From NCBI RefSeq assembly GCF_038896935.1, contig NZ_JBANDC010000010.1:1-64000 (forward strand): 64,000 bases of DNA, written 5' to 3'. The position numbers were made by a program, and so were the translations under genes. Positions 17,897-26,640 of the stretch are shown here, piece after piece (position 1 is the stretch's first letter; the number at the start of each line of letters is the position of its first letter). The notes below the pieces were generated by a model. That model was not told the DNA's origin. It ran no database searches and saw only the letters and a list, made by a program, of their open reading frames with translations. This DNA comes from Collimonas rhizosphaerae. GTDB lineage: Bacteria > Pseudomonadota > Gammaproteobacteria > Burkholderiales > Burkholderiaceae_D.

Positions 17897-18913
17897 ATGA
17901 ACAAGATCAAGAGAAAGAGTCTGTTGGCAGTGATGTCGATAGCGGTATTGGCACTGGGCAGCACGGCCGCCATGGCCGATTCCAAGAATCCCAAGATCGG
18001 TTTTTCGATCGACGACTTGCGGGTAGAGCGCTGGGCCAGGGACCGCGATTTTTTTGTCGCGGCGGCTGACAAGCTGGGCGCCAAGGTGTTTGTGCAATCG
18101 GCCGACGCCAGCGAACAGCGGCAGATCGCCCAGATCGAGAACCTGATCTCGCGCGGCGTGGATGTCATCGTCATCGTGCCGTTCAACGCTACCGTACTGA
18201 CCAATACCGTCAAGGAAGCCAAGAAGGCCGGCATCAAGGTGGTGTCGTATGACCGCCTGATCCTGAACGCCGATATCGATGCCTATATTTCTTTCAACAA
18301 TGAAAAGGTCGGCGAGATGCAGGCCGAAGGCGTGCTCAAGGCGCAGCCAAAGGGGAACTACTACCTGCTGGGAGGATCGCCCACCGACAACAACGCCAAG
18401 ATGCTGCGCGAAGGCCAGCTGAAAGTGCTGAAGCCGTCCATCGACAAGGGCGACATCAAGATCGTCGGCCAGCAATGGGTCAAGGACTGGAGCGCCACCG
18501 AAGCCCTGTCCATCGTGGAGAACGCCCTGACTGCCAACAATAACAAGATCGACGCTATCGTCGCTTCCAACGACGGCACCGCCGGCGGCGCGATCCAGGC
18601 GCTGGCTTCGCAAAAGATGGCGGGCAAGGTGCCGGTCTCGGGACAGGACGCCGACCTGGCCGCAGTCAAGCGCGTGATCGCGGGCACCCAGGCCATGACG
18701 GTCTACAAGCCGCTCAAGCTGATCGCCTCCGAAGCGGCCAAGCTGTCGGTGCAGCTGGCGCGCAACGAAAAACCTTCCTACAACGCCCAGTATGAAAACG
18801 GCGTCAAGAAAGTCGATACGATCCTGCTGAAACCGACGCCGCTGACCAGCGCCAACGTCAAGCTGCTGGTGGACGACGGTTTCTATACCGAAGCCCAGAT
18901 CAGCAGCAAGTAA
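17897..18913 (+). CDS. xylF: D-xylose ABC transporter, periplasmic binding protein
   Basis: The 338-residue product has a signal peptide (cleavage near AMA-DSK) and a type I periplasmic-binding fold typical of XylF: IGFSIDDLRVERWARDRDFF, VIVIVPFNATVL and DGTAGGAIQAL. ATG 17897 follows CAGGAGACACAGCA. It captures xylose and delivers it to the XylGH membrane complex. Confidence 0.95.
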   Translation: MNKIKRKSLLAVMSIAVLALGSTAAMADSKNPKIGFSIDDLRVERWARDRDFFVAAADKLGAKVFVQSADASEQRQIAQIENLISRGVDVIVIVPFNATVLTNTVKEAKKAGIKVVSYDRLILNADIDAYISFNNEKVGEMQAEGVLKAQPKGNYYLLGGSPTDNNAKMLREGQLKVLKPSIDKGDIKIVGQQWVKDWSATEALSIVENALTANNNKIDAIVASNDGTAGGAIQALASQKMAGKVPVSGQDADLAAVKRVIAGTQAMTVYKPLKLIASEAAKLSVQLARNEKPSYNAQYENGVKKVDTILLKPTPLTSANVKLLVDDGFYTEAQISSK

Positions 18914-18994
18914 GCTGCCGCATGAACTGAAACGGCCGCGGCGGCTTTGGTCCGCCGCGTCGCCGTTTTCCCTTCAATCATTGCGGGAGCAAGC

Positions 18995-20587
18995 ATGTCC
19001 GACTATTTGCTGGAAATGCGCGGCATCGTCAAGGAATTCGGCGCGGTGCGTGCGCTGGATGGCATAGACATCAAGGTCAAGGCAGGCGAATGCCTTGGCC
19101 TGTGCGGCGAAAACGGCGCCGGCAAATCGACCCTGATGAAAGTGCTATCCGGCGTTTATCCGCATGGCAGCTGGCAGGGCGAAATCCTGTGGGAGGACCG
19201 GCCGCTGCAATCGCAGTCGATGCGCGATACGGAAGCTGCAGGCATCATCATCATCCATCAGGAGTTGATGCTGGTGCAGGAACTGTCGGTTGCGGAAAAC
19301 ATCTTCATGGGACACGAACTGACCTTGCCGGGCGGGCGCATGAACTATCCAGCCATGTACCGCCGCGCCGCGGAACTCATGCGCGAGCTGAAAATGCCGG
19401 ATATTAATGTAGCGCTGCCGGTGATGAACTACGGCGGCGGCCACCAGCAGCTGGTGGAAATCGCCAAGGCGCTCAACAAGAAAGCCAGGCTGCTGATCCT
19501 GGACGAACCGTCATCATCGCTGACGGCGTCCGAGATCGCGGTGCTGCTGGATATCATCCGCGACCTGAAAGCCAAGGGCGTGGCCTGCGTGTATATCTCG
19601 CACAAGCTGGACGAAGTGGCCGCCGTGTGCGACACCATCGCCGTGATCCGCGACGGCAAGCATATCGCCACCACGCCGATGCAGGACATGAACGTCGACC
19701 AGATCATCAAGCAGATGGTGGGCCGCGAAATCAGCGCCATGTACCCGGACCAGGAACATGAAATCGGCGAAGTGATATTCGAGGCGCGCAATGTGACCTG
19801 CCATGACGCCGACAATCCGCAGCGCAAGCGGGTCGACGACATTTCCTTCTCATTGCGGCGCGGCGAGATCCTCGGCATCGCCGGGCTGGTCGGCGCCGGC
19901 CGCACCGAGCTGGTGTCGGCCTTGTTCGGCGCCTATCCCGGGCGCAGCCAGGCCGAGGTCTGGCTGGAAGGCGTGAAGGTCGATACCGGCACGCCGCTGA
20001 AAGCGATCCGGCTTGGGCTGTGCATGGTGCCGGAAGATCGCAAGCAGCACGGCATCGTGCCCGATCTCGGCGTCGGCCAGAACATCACCTTGGCGGTGCT
20101 CAAGGATTTTTCGCGCCACACCCGCATTGACGCCGAAGCCGAACTGAAAACCGTGCAGGCTGAAATCAGCCGCCTCCAGCTCAAGACATCCAGCCCGTTC
20201 CTGCCGATCACCAGCCTGTCCGGCGGCAACCAGCAAAAGGCGGTGCTGGCGAAAATGCTGCTGGCGCGGCCCAAGGTCCTGATCCTGGACGAACCGACGC
20301 GCGGCGTCGACGTCGGCGCCAAGGCCGAGATCTACCGGCTAATGGCGGACCTGGCGCGGCAGGGCGTGGCGATCATCATGGTGTCGTCCGAACTGGCGGA
20401 AGTGCTGGGCGTATCGGACCGCGTGCTGGTCATCGGCGAGGGCAAGCTGCGCGGCAACTTCGTCAATCGCGGCCTGAGCCAGGAAACCGTGCTGGCGGCG
20501 GCGATCGACCAGTCGTCGCAGTACCTGGCGTCGCAGCAGCTGGTCGCCGCCGCATCTGAAACAGGGAATAACGGGAAACTGATATGA
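18995..20587 (+). CDS. xylG: D-xylose ABC transporter, tandem ATP-binding protein
   Basis: The 530-residue product contains two ABC domains, as in sugar importers of the RbsA/XylG class. The first has Walker A GENGAGKST, Walker B LLILDEPSSSL and a signature GGGHQQLVEIAKAL; the second has a degenerate GLVGAGRTEL Walker A but an intact LSGGNQQK signature. ATG 18995 follows GCGGGAGCAAGC. It powers xylose import with XylH. Confidence 0.95.
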   Translation: MSDYLLEMRGIVKEFGAVRALDGIDIKVKAGECLGLCGENGAGKSTLMKVLSGVYPHGSWQGEILWEDRPLQSQSMRDTEAAGIIIIHQELMLVQELSVAENIFMGHELTLPGGRMNYPAMYRRAAELMRELKMPDINVALPVMNYGGGHQQLVEIAKALNKKARLLILDEPSSSLTASEIAVLLDIIRDLKAKGVACVYISHKLDEVAAVCDTIAVIRDGKHIATTPMQDMNVDQIIKQMVGREISAMYPDQEHEIGEVIFEARNVTCHDADNPQRKRVDDISFSLRRGEILGIAGLVGAGRTELVSALFGAYPGRSQAEVWLEGVKVDTGTPLKAIRLGLCMVPEDRKQHGIVPDLGVGQNITLAVLKDFSRHTRIDAEAELKTVQAEISRLQLKTSSPFLPITSLSGGNQQKAVLAKMLLARPKVLILDEPTRGVDVGAKAEIYRLMADLARQGVAIIMVSSELAEVLGVSDRVLVIGEGKLRGNFVNRGLSQETVLAAAIDQSSQYLASQQLVAAASETGNNGKLI

Positions 20588-21723
20588 GCACCATCAACAT
20601 CAAGCAGCTGTTCCGGCAATACAAGATCATGGCCTTGCTGATTGCGATTGCCCTCATCTGGGCATTCTTCAGCTGGAAGACCGAAGGCGGTTTTGTGACG
20701 CCGCGCAACCTGTCCAACCTGCTGCGCCAGATGTCGATCACCGGCATCCTGGCCTGCGGCATGGTGCTGGTGATTATTGCCGGCGAAATCGACCTCTCGG
20801 TCGGCTCCATGCTCGGCTTGCTGGGCGGCGTCGCTGCCGTGCTCAACGTTACCCACCATTTGCCGCTGCCGCTCAACCTGTGCCTGGTCTTGCTGCTGGG
20901 CCTGGCGCTGGGCTTGTTCAACGGCTACCTGACGGCTTACATGCGGATTCCTTCGTTCATCGTCGGCCTTGGCGGCATGCTGGCGTTCCGCGGGATTTTG
21001 CTGGGCGTCACCGGCGGCTTGACCATCGCGCCGGTTTCCAGCGACCTGGTCTACCTGGGCCAGGGCTACCTGGCGCCGCAGCTCGGCATCGTGCTCGGCA
21101 TCGGCCTGTTTGCACTGGCGCTGGCGCTCACCTGGCGGCAGCGCCGCAACCGCATGCAGCATGCGCTGCCGGTGCCGCCGCTGTGGCGCGACGCGCTGCG
21201 CGTGCTGCTGATCGGCCTGGTGCTGCTGGGATTTGTCTCGACCTTGAATACCTACGACGGGATTCCGGTGCCGGTGCTGCTGTTGCTGGCGCTGCTCGGA
21301 CTGTTCAGCTACATCACCACCCAGACCGTGTTCGGCCGCCGCATCTATTCGGTCGGCAGCAACATGGAGGCGACCCGGCTGTCCGGCGTCAATGTGCAGG
21401 CGGTGAAGCTGTGGATATTCGGCATCATGGGCGTGATGTGCGCGCTGGCGGGCCTGGTCAATACCGCACGCCTGGCGGCGGGTTCGCCTTCGGCCGGCAA
21501 CATGGGCGAGCTCGATGCGATCGCGGCCTGCTTCATCGGCGGCACTTCCATGCGCGGCGGTTCCGGCACGGTATACGGCGCGCTGATCGGGGCGCTGGTG
21601 ATGGCCAGCCTGGACAACGGCATGTCGATGCTGGATGTCGACACCTACTGGCAAATGATCGTCAAGGGCAGCATCCTGATGCTGGCGGTGTGGGTCGATG
21701 TCAGCACACGGTCTAGCCGTTAG
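20584..21723 (+). CDS. xylH: D-xylose ABC transporter, permease
   Basis: The 379-residue multi-spanning permease carries the sugar-permease signatures GEIDLSVGSMLG and SVGSNMEATRLSGVN. It overlaps xylG by four bases (ATGA). The 3' end (21622-21713) has a decayed second copy at 35959-36051, on the far side of the Tad locus, which marks a probable insertion boundary. Confidence 0.95.
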   Translation: MSTINIKQLFRQYKIMALLIAIALIWAFFSWKTEGGFVTPRNLSNLLRQMSITGILACGMVLVIIAGEIDLSVGSMLGLLGGVAAVLNVTHHLPLPLNLCLVLLLGLALGLFNGYLTAYMRIPSFIVGLGGMLAFRGILLGVTGGLTIAPVSSDLVYLGQGYLAPQLGIVLGIGLFALALALTWRQRRNRMQHALPVPPLWRDALRVLLIGLVLLGFVSTLNTYDGIPVPVLLLLALLGLFSYITTQTVFGRRIYSVGSNMEATRLSGVNVQAVKLWIFGIMGVMCALAGLVNTARLAAGSPSAGNMGELDAIAACFIGGTSMRGGSGTVYGALIGALVMASLDNGMSMLDVDTYWQMIVKGSILMLAVWVDVSTRSSR

Positions 21724-22292
21724 AGTCATATCCCGGCGCTCATGCTGACGCCGGATGGCGTGTCGCGGCCCGTGCAGTCGAGGTCGGGCCGGCCAGTAAA
21801 AATCCTTCCTTTGCAGCGGCGCATTCGGCTCGCTTGAAATAGCCGCGGCCAAAGACGGCGGCCGCGGAATGGGCGGGCCATCTTCCCGGCGCTTTCGCGA
21901 GCCGCTTCTCTCTGGACCTCCCGCGAAAGACAGGCGTGGCTGCTTCTCCATTCCTTCCCTTGTGGCAATTTTTTTGCTGCGGCCTGAGAGCCTGGCAGCA
22001 GCATCCATGACAAAAAAAATGTCTGCTTTCGACAAGCAAAATGGCGGGCTTTGACAAGGTCCGTTTCTTTTTGTCCGTTATCGACAACAAGTTAGATTTT
22101 CCCCCCGCTCCTTCCTAGTTGTTTTGTCCTGCCCATCCCTGATTCAGAGAGACAGTCGGTCCTACTCAAATAGGGACCCATCGGTCATATACGTTTTTTT
22201 CTGCCTGCCTATACTCATTGCAAGGACGCGAGCATTGCAGTCCGATCGAAACCGGCAGAGTCGAATCATGAGAAACCACTACGGAGAAGAGT
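21724..22292. other. Intergenic region between xylH and the Tad locus
   Basis: This 569-base gap has no supported gene. It contains weak dyads that could terminate the xyl transcript (CCGGCG 21733-21738 with 21749-21754, and an 8-bp GC stem at 21843-21867) and an imperfect palindrome at 22158-22178 (GGTCCTA with TAGGGACC) ahead of the first pilin gene. Base composition shifts from GC-rich to mixed around 21950, consistent with a junction. Confidence 0.5.
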
Positions 22293-22439
22293 ATGCGATT
22301 AACCGACGATCCATCGCATGCCCTCATGAGTTTCTTCAAGGAAGAGGACGGTGCGTCGCTCATAGAGTTCGCGCTCATCGGAGCGCTTGTTATCGTGGTC
22401 TGCACGCTTGCGTTGCTCGCTCTGGTGAAGAGCACATGA
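22293..22439 (+). CDS. flp: Flp-type prepilin, short and divergent
   Basis: The 48-residue product has the prepilin motif DGASLIEF: Gly at the cleavage site, Glu at +5 and an aromatic at +6. A hydrophobic helix (ALIGALVIVVCTLALLALV) follows and the protein then stops. GGAGAAGAGT precedes the ATG. It lacks the C-terminal Cys pair of the two later Flp genes, so it may be a minor or accessory pilin. It sits directly ahead of the prepilin peptidase gene. Confidence 0.8.
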   Translation: MRLTDDPSHALMSFFKEEDGASLIEFALIGALVIVVCTLALLALVKST

Positions 22440-22507
22440 GAAATCGCGTTGGACGCATGCCGCAGCTCATTACCGATCACGTTTCATTTGAATGGCAGAG
22501 ATAGATC

Positions 22508-23092
22508 ATGCAAGCATTTTATTCATTACTCGAACTTCTCGGCATGCTCGTCACCGATCCCCGTACGGGAGTCTTGATTGCATTGCTGATAGTGGCTGCT
22601 GCGAGCGATTGGCGGGTCTATCGGATTCCGAACTGGCTGACTGCAAGCGGCACGGCGTTCGGTCTGATTTACAACACGGCAGTTCCGATGTCGACGCACG
22701 CCGGCCTTCTATGGGCGTTCGACGGCCTGCTGCTTGGCTTGCTCATGATGCTGCCGCTGTACGCGCTCAAGGCGATGGGGGCAGGCGACGTAAAACTGAT
22801 AGCGATGGTCGGGGCATTCCTCGGCGTTCCGGGGATATTTTTTGCGGTCATATCCACTTTCATTGTCGGCGGCATCGCTGCCCTGGGGTTTGCCCTGTTT
22901 AACAGAGCGCTGGGGCGGATGCTAGGCAATGTAAAGAATATGGTGCAAATCATGATGCTGTCGGCAATTGGAGGTTTCAGGCCGGACGCCCACATAGACG
23001 CAAGCAAGTCGGTGGGGAAATTGCCGTACGGCGTCAGCATCGGCATAGGCACCACCGGCTATCTGGTGGCACGGCAACTAGGTTATTTGTAG
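22508..23092 (+). CDS. cpaA: Prepilin peptidase, CpaA/TadV (A24 family)
   Basis: The 194-residue membrane protein has the two catalytic aspartates of the family, Asp34 in ASDWR and Asp94 in GAGDVKL. The N-terminal methyltransferase domain of PilD is absent, as usual for Tad peptidases. It cleaves and matures Flp prepilins and TadE-like pseudopilins at the inner membrane. Confidence 0.92.
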   Translation: MQAFYSLLELLGMLVTDPRTGVLIALLIVAAASDWRVYRIPNWLTASGTAFGLIYNTAVPMSTHAGLLWAFDGLLLGLLMMLPLYALKAMGAGDVKLIAMVGAFLGVPGIFFAVISTFIVGGIAALGFALFNRALGRMLGNVKNMVQIMMLSAIGGFRPDAHIDASKSVGKLPYGVSIGIGTTGYLVARQLGYL

Positions 23093-23122
23093 CTTGCAAA
23101 ACAAACTTGACTGGAATCGAAA

Positions 23123-23968
23123 ATGAAAAACGTCAAAGCAATCGGATTGCTCGTGCTGGCCTCGGCGATCGGTCTGGGAGCCGCTGTATATGCGGCTGGG
23201 TGGGTATCGAAGCAAGGCGGCGTCGCCTCCAACAAAGTCGTGGTGGCCGCGTCAGATATCGAACTGGGAAGCAGGATCAATGTGCAAATGCTGTCGACCG
23301 TCGACTGGCCCAGCGGCTCGGTGCCGGCCGGCGCCTTCAAAGAAGTCAAGGACTTGCAGGACCGGGTGGTGAAAGTCGGCGTGCTGCGGGGCGAAGCGAT
23401 CCTCGACGGCAAGCTGGCGCCGGCAGGCACGCAAGGGGGACTTTCCGCCGTGATTGCGGAGGGCAAGCGGGCCATGACGGTCAGGGTCAACGATGTGGTC
23501 GGCGTGGCTGGTTTCGCGCTTCCCGGCAACTATGTAGACGTCATGGTGAATGCGCAGCAGGACAAGAACAAGGGCGAAGAAGGCAAGCAGATCAGCAAGA
23601 CCGTGCTCGAGCATGTACTGGTGCTGGCGGTGGCGCAGGAAGCTGGCCGCGACGATACCAAACCTCGGGTAGTCAGTGCGGTGACGCTGGAGTTGACGCT
23701 GGAGGATTCAGAGAAGCTGGACCTGGCGCGCAGCGTCGGCACGCTATCGCTAGTGCTGCGCAACCAGGTGGACAAGAACACGGTAACAACCGTAGGCATT
23801 ACCAAGAACCAGCTGTTTGGAGAGCGTGTAGAACCGGAAGCAGCGCCAGCCAAGGTTGCAGCTGTAAAGCCCAGGGTGATGCGCAGCAAACCGATGGTGG
23901 CGTCAGCCTCGCAATCGCAGTGTGTCGAGGTAATTCAAAACGGCAGCCGGACGCTCAACTGTTTTTAA
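23123..23968 (+). CDS. cpaB: Flp pilus assembly protein CpaB/RcpC
   Basis: The 281-residue product has an N-terminal membrane anchor and a SAF domain (VVVAASDIELGSRINVQML), then the RcpC segment (RAMTVRVNDVVGVAGFALPGN). CpaB is a periplasmic partner of the CpaC secretin and may contact peptidoglycan. It is followed 26 bases later by cpaC. Confidence 0.9.
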   Translation: MKNVKAIGLLVLASAIGLGAAVYAAGWVSKQGGVASNKVVVAASDIELGSRINVQMLSTVDWPSGSVPAGAFKEVKDLQDRVVKVGVLRGEAILDGKLAPAGTQGGLSAVIAEGKRAMTVRVNDVVGVAGFALPGNYVDVMVNAQQDKNKGEEGKQISKTVLEHVLVLAVAQEAGRDDTKPRVVSAVTLELTLEDSEKLDLARSVGTLSLVLRNQVDKNTVTTVGITKNQLFGERVEPEAAPAKVAAVKPRVMRSKPMVASASQSQCVEVIQNGSRTLNCF

Positions 23969-23994
23969 TTAAAACAATCTAGGGAGCAGTTCAA

Positions 23995-25671
23995 GTGAAC
24001 AACAACTACAGAAATGTGATCTTCTTCGCGGCGCTGGCCTTGTCCGATGGAGCACTCGCGGCCAGCGCACCTTTCGCCAATCAAACTCTAGGCTCTTCTG
24101 GCCTGAGGCCTTGCGGATCCGTGACGGTTGACCCTGTTACTTACGTCACGCTTGGCAAGTCAAGCGTCATCCGGCTGAATGTTCCCGCCGCGCGCATGCT
24201 GGTCGGCGGCCAATCGTCGAACCGTGCCGGCCGGCCGCCTGCAACCAACGACAAGACCGTGCCGCCGGGGCCTGCGAATGCACCTCCAGCCCCGGCGCAA
24301 GCGGCTTCGGACGGCGTGGCAGATGTAGATATCACGCTGCTCAGTCCTACCGAACTGTTTTTCCTGGGACGGAAGTCAGGATCGATGAATGTGGTTTTGC
24401 AGAGTTCGGATGGACGCTGCGTCATCAAGGACATCATCGTTACCGTCGATCCGGGCACCTTGCAAGCCAAGCTAGGCGAATTGATGCCTGAAGAAACCGG
24501 GATCAAGGTGCGCGGCGCGGAAAACTCGCTGGTGCTGACCGGCCAGGTCAGCGACGCCATCAAGCTCGACGAAGCGATAAACCTGGCCAATGCTTACGGC
24601 GACGGCAAGAAGGTGGTTAACATGCTGCGCGTCACGGCCCCGCAGCAGGTCATGCTGGAAGTGAAGATCGCCGAAGTCAGCAAGACGCTGCTCGACAGGC
24701 TCGGGTCGAACGTCAGCCTGACCCGTCCCAGCAATGGCGGAGGCAATACCTATTCCCTGCTATCCAATTTCCTGAGCGGAGGCAATGCCTTGCTGCAGGC
24801 GCTGAGGATCGGCCGGACCTCGGTAAACATCGACGGGCAAAAGAATGACGGCCTGGTGCGGGTGCTGGCTGAACCGAACATCATGGCGATCAGCGGCCAG
24901 CAGGCCAGTTTCCTGTCAGGCGGCAAGATCTTCATTCCTGTGTCCCAGACCAACAACGCTGGCCAGGCCACCATCACGCTGGAAGAAAAGGAATTCGGCA
25001 TCGGCGTGAAGTTCATGCCCACCGTGCTGAACGGCAGCCGGATCAACCTGAAGATGGTTTCGGAAGTATCGGACTTGTCGCAGCTTGGCTCGCCGTTCAC
25101 CACCGTCGGCGGCGTCACGGCGGTGCTGCCGTCGCTGACGGTGCGCCGGGCGGATACCACCGTCCAGCTTAACGATGGACAAAGCTTCGCGATTGCCGGC
25201 CTGATCAAGAACAACGTCACTGAAACCATGAAGCGTTTCCCTGGCTTGGGCGAGGTGCCGGTGCTTGGAGCGCTGTTCAGGAGTTCCGAGTTCCAGACTG
25301 ACCAGACTGAGCTGCTGTTCGTGATTACGCCGCATCTGGTGAAGCCGCTGGCGGAAGCGCCGACGCTGCCGACGGACAATCATGTCGTGCCTAGCCGTGG
25401 CGAGGTTTATTTCAACGGCAGCCTGGAAGGCTCGGCTCCGGCTCCGGCCCCGACTCAAGCTCGAGCTCCAGCTCCAGCTCCAGTCGAAGCTCAAGCTCAA
25501 GCTCAAGCTCCAGTTCAAGCTCCAGTCGAAGCTCAAGCTCAAGCTCCAGTTCAAGCTCCAGTCGAAGCTCAAACTCCAGCTCCAGCTCCAGCTCCAGCTC
25601 CAGCTCCAGCTCCAGCCATGGCGCCGACAGCCAGTTCTGAAGATGTCGCTGCTACTCCTGAAATCAAATAA
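23995..25671 (+). CDS. cpaC: Tad pilus secretin CpaC/RcpA with long repetitive tail
   Basis: The 558-residue product has a signal peptide, an N-terminal secretin and BON-like region (residues 40-210) and the secretin domain (VRVLAEPNIMAISGQQASFL, PTLTV-like core, LLFVITPHLV). It forms the outer-membrane channel for the pilus. The start is GTG with AGGGAG upstream. After residue 475 an unusual Ala/Pro/Gln tail of about 75 residues is encoded by hexanucleotide repeats. Other secretins usually end soon after the core. Confidence 0.92.
   Translation: MNNNYRNVIFFAALALSDGALAASAPFANQTLGSSGLRPCGSVTVDPVTYVTLGKSSVIRLNVPAARMLVGGQSSNRAGRPPATNDKTVPPGPANAPPAPAQAASDGVADVDITLLSPTELFFLGRKSGSMNVVLQSSDGRCVIKDIIVTVDPGTLQAKLGELMPEETGIKVRGAENSLVLTGQVSDAIKLDEAINLANAYGDGKKVVNMLRVTAPQQVMLEVKIAEVSKTLLDRLGSNVSLTRPSNGGGNTYSLLSNFLSGGNALLQALRIGRTSVNIDGQKNDGLVRVLAEPNIMAISGQQASFLSGGKIFIPVSQTNNAGQATITLEEKEFGIGVKFMPTVLNGSRINLKMVSEVSDLSQLGSPFTTVGGVTAVLPSLTVRRADTTVQLNDGQSFAIAGLIKNNVTETMKRFPGLGEVPVLGALFRSSEFQTDQTELLFVITPHLVKPLAEAPTLPTDNHVVPSRGEVYFNGSLEGSAPAPAPTQARAPAPAPVEAQAQAQAPVQAPVEAQAQAPVQAPVEAQTPAPAPAPAPAPAPAMAPTASSEDVAATPEIK
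25430..25620 (+). repeat. In-frame hexanucleotide repeat tract in cpaC
   Basis: Variants of GCTCCA and GCTCAA run for about 190 bases. A higher-order unit beginning GTCGAAGCTCAAGCTC recurs at 42- and 36-base intervals. All unit lengths are multiples of six, so length changes would keep the cpaC frame and simply vary the Ala/Pro/Gln tail. Confidence 0.85.
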
Positions 25672-25682
25672 AAGGAAAGTCC

Positions 25683-25955
25683 ATGAACAAGCTCGCAATC
25701 GCACTGTTGCTCGTCCTGACGGCGGGCTGCTCGACAGTCACTCCCAACTACGACACCAAATTCGGCGACGCCGTGCGCCAGGCCAAGCTCAAGATGATCA
25801 TCAATCCTGACGCCGGCAAGAATCCCGATCAGGTGGCGGGTATGGACGGTAAAGCGGCCAAGGAGACCATCAATCTCTATCAAGGCAGCTTCAAGGCGCC
25901 GCCGCCAGCGGTCAACGTCATCAATATCGGCGGCAGTCTTGGCGCCACCCAGTAA
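25683..25955 (+). CDS. Small lipoprotein of the Tad locus
   Basis: The 90-residue product has a lipobox LTAGC (Cys16) followed by a short soluble part. It starts 11 bases after cpaC and AAAGGAAAG lies before the ATG. Its position corresponds to CpaD or pilotin-type lipoproteins in other Tad loci, so a role in secretin assembly is likely, but it is too short for a typical CpaD and is named by context only. Confidence 0.75.
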   Translation: MNKLAIALLLVLTAGCSTVTPNYDTKFGDAVRQAKLKMIINPDAGKNPDQVAGMDGKAAKETINLYQGSFKAPPPAVNVINIGGSLGATQ

Positions 25956-26116
25956 CGCAGGAATGATGCATCAAGGATTTTATTGATCAAGGCAGCAGGA
26001 TAAGCTGCCGGCGAAAAAGGGAGTCATCCTTTCGCAACGTTGTAAGAAGTAGGTAGCAACCGTGCAGTACCAGGGTAGTAAATTTCAATTCAACATTAAC
26101 CTCAAGAGGTAAAGAA

Positions 26117-26329
26117 ATGAACGCTAATCTTAAATTGGTCAAACAATCCATCGGTTCTTTCGTGCAAGACGAAGACGGCGCTCAAGTTGTCGAATATGCG
26201 CTGATCATCGCTGTCGTCTCGATCGCGCTGGTGGTGGCATTGAATGCGCTGACTGCAGCCGGAGGCGGCTTCTCGCAATTCATTACCCGCGTAACAAACT
26301 GCCTGAAGACCGGCGGGACATGCGCTTGA
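26117..26329 (+). CDS. flp: Flp major-type prepilin
   Basis: The 70-residue product has a leader of about 20 residues, the cleavage motif DG-AQVVEYAL with Glu +5 and Tyr +6, and one hydrophobic helix. It ends in NCLKTGGTCA, with two cysteines separated by six residues that could close a disulfide loop. GAGGTAAAG precedes the ATG. With the next gene it is the probable structural subunit of the pilus. Confidence 0.9.
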   Translation: MNANLKLVKQSIGSFVQDEDGAQVVEYALIIAVVSIALVVALNALTAAGGGFSQFITRVTNCLKTGGTCA

Positions 26330-26343
26330 TCTCAGTTGGTGCC

Positions 26344-26371
26344 GGCGAGCCGGCCGCATAGCCGGCTCGCC
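26344..26371 (+). terminator. Hairpin between the tandem pilin genes
   Basis: A perfect 11-bp GC-rich stem (26344-26354 with 26361-26371) lies 14 bases after the first pilin stop, without a T-tract. It may stabilise the pilin mRNA or attenuate downstream transcription so that pilin exceeds assembly proteins. Confidence 0.6.
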
Positions 26372-26394
26372 CATTCAGTTAAAAGGAGATTGTC

Positions 26395-26574
26395 ATGCTG
26401 CATCGATTCTTGCAAGAGGAAGACGGCGCCCAAGTCGTCGAGTACGCATTGATCATTGCTGTCGTATCGATAGCGCTGGTCGTCGCGCTTCAAGCTTTGA
26501 CCACGGGAACCAGCTTTTCTGACTTTATTACCCGTGTATCAAATTGCCTGAAGACAGGCGGCACCTGCGCCTGA
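26395..26574 (+). CDS. flp: Second Flp prepilin
   Basis: The 59-residue product is nearly identical to the preceding pilin through the helix (DG-AQVVEYALIIAVVSIALVV) and C-terminus (NCLKTGGTCA), but has a leader of only about 11 residues and a different middle (QALTTGTSFSDF). AAAAGGAGAT precedes the ATG. A tandem duplication with divergence outside the assembly surface is the likely origin. Confidence 0.9.
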   Translation: MLHRFLQEEDGAQVVEYALIIAVVSIALVVALQALTTGTSFSDFITRVSNCLKTGGTCA

Positions 26575-26640
26575 TTTTGCCGCAAAAAAAAACGGAATCT
26601 CGAAAAGTCTGTTTGTCATAACTCTAAAAAAGGCGTCATC

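Noticed and set aside
20332..22035. A 567-codon minus-strand frame over xylG, xylH and beyond
   Set aside because: Its His/Gln/Arg-rich sequence is the complement of real permease codons, with no motif and no ribosome site.
21869..22054. A 61-codon frame between xylH and the pilin gene
   Set aside because: No ribosome site, mixed composition and no family features; it is treated as intergenic.
25430..25620. Possible CRISPR array
   Set aside because: The repeats are contiguous hexamer variants without unique spacers and lie in frame inside cpaC.
24916..25704. Minus-strand frame with Trp-Ser repeats
   Set aside because: It is the reverse reading of the cpaC hexanucleotide tract and has no independent support.
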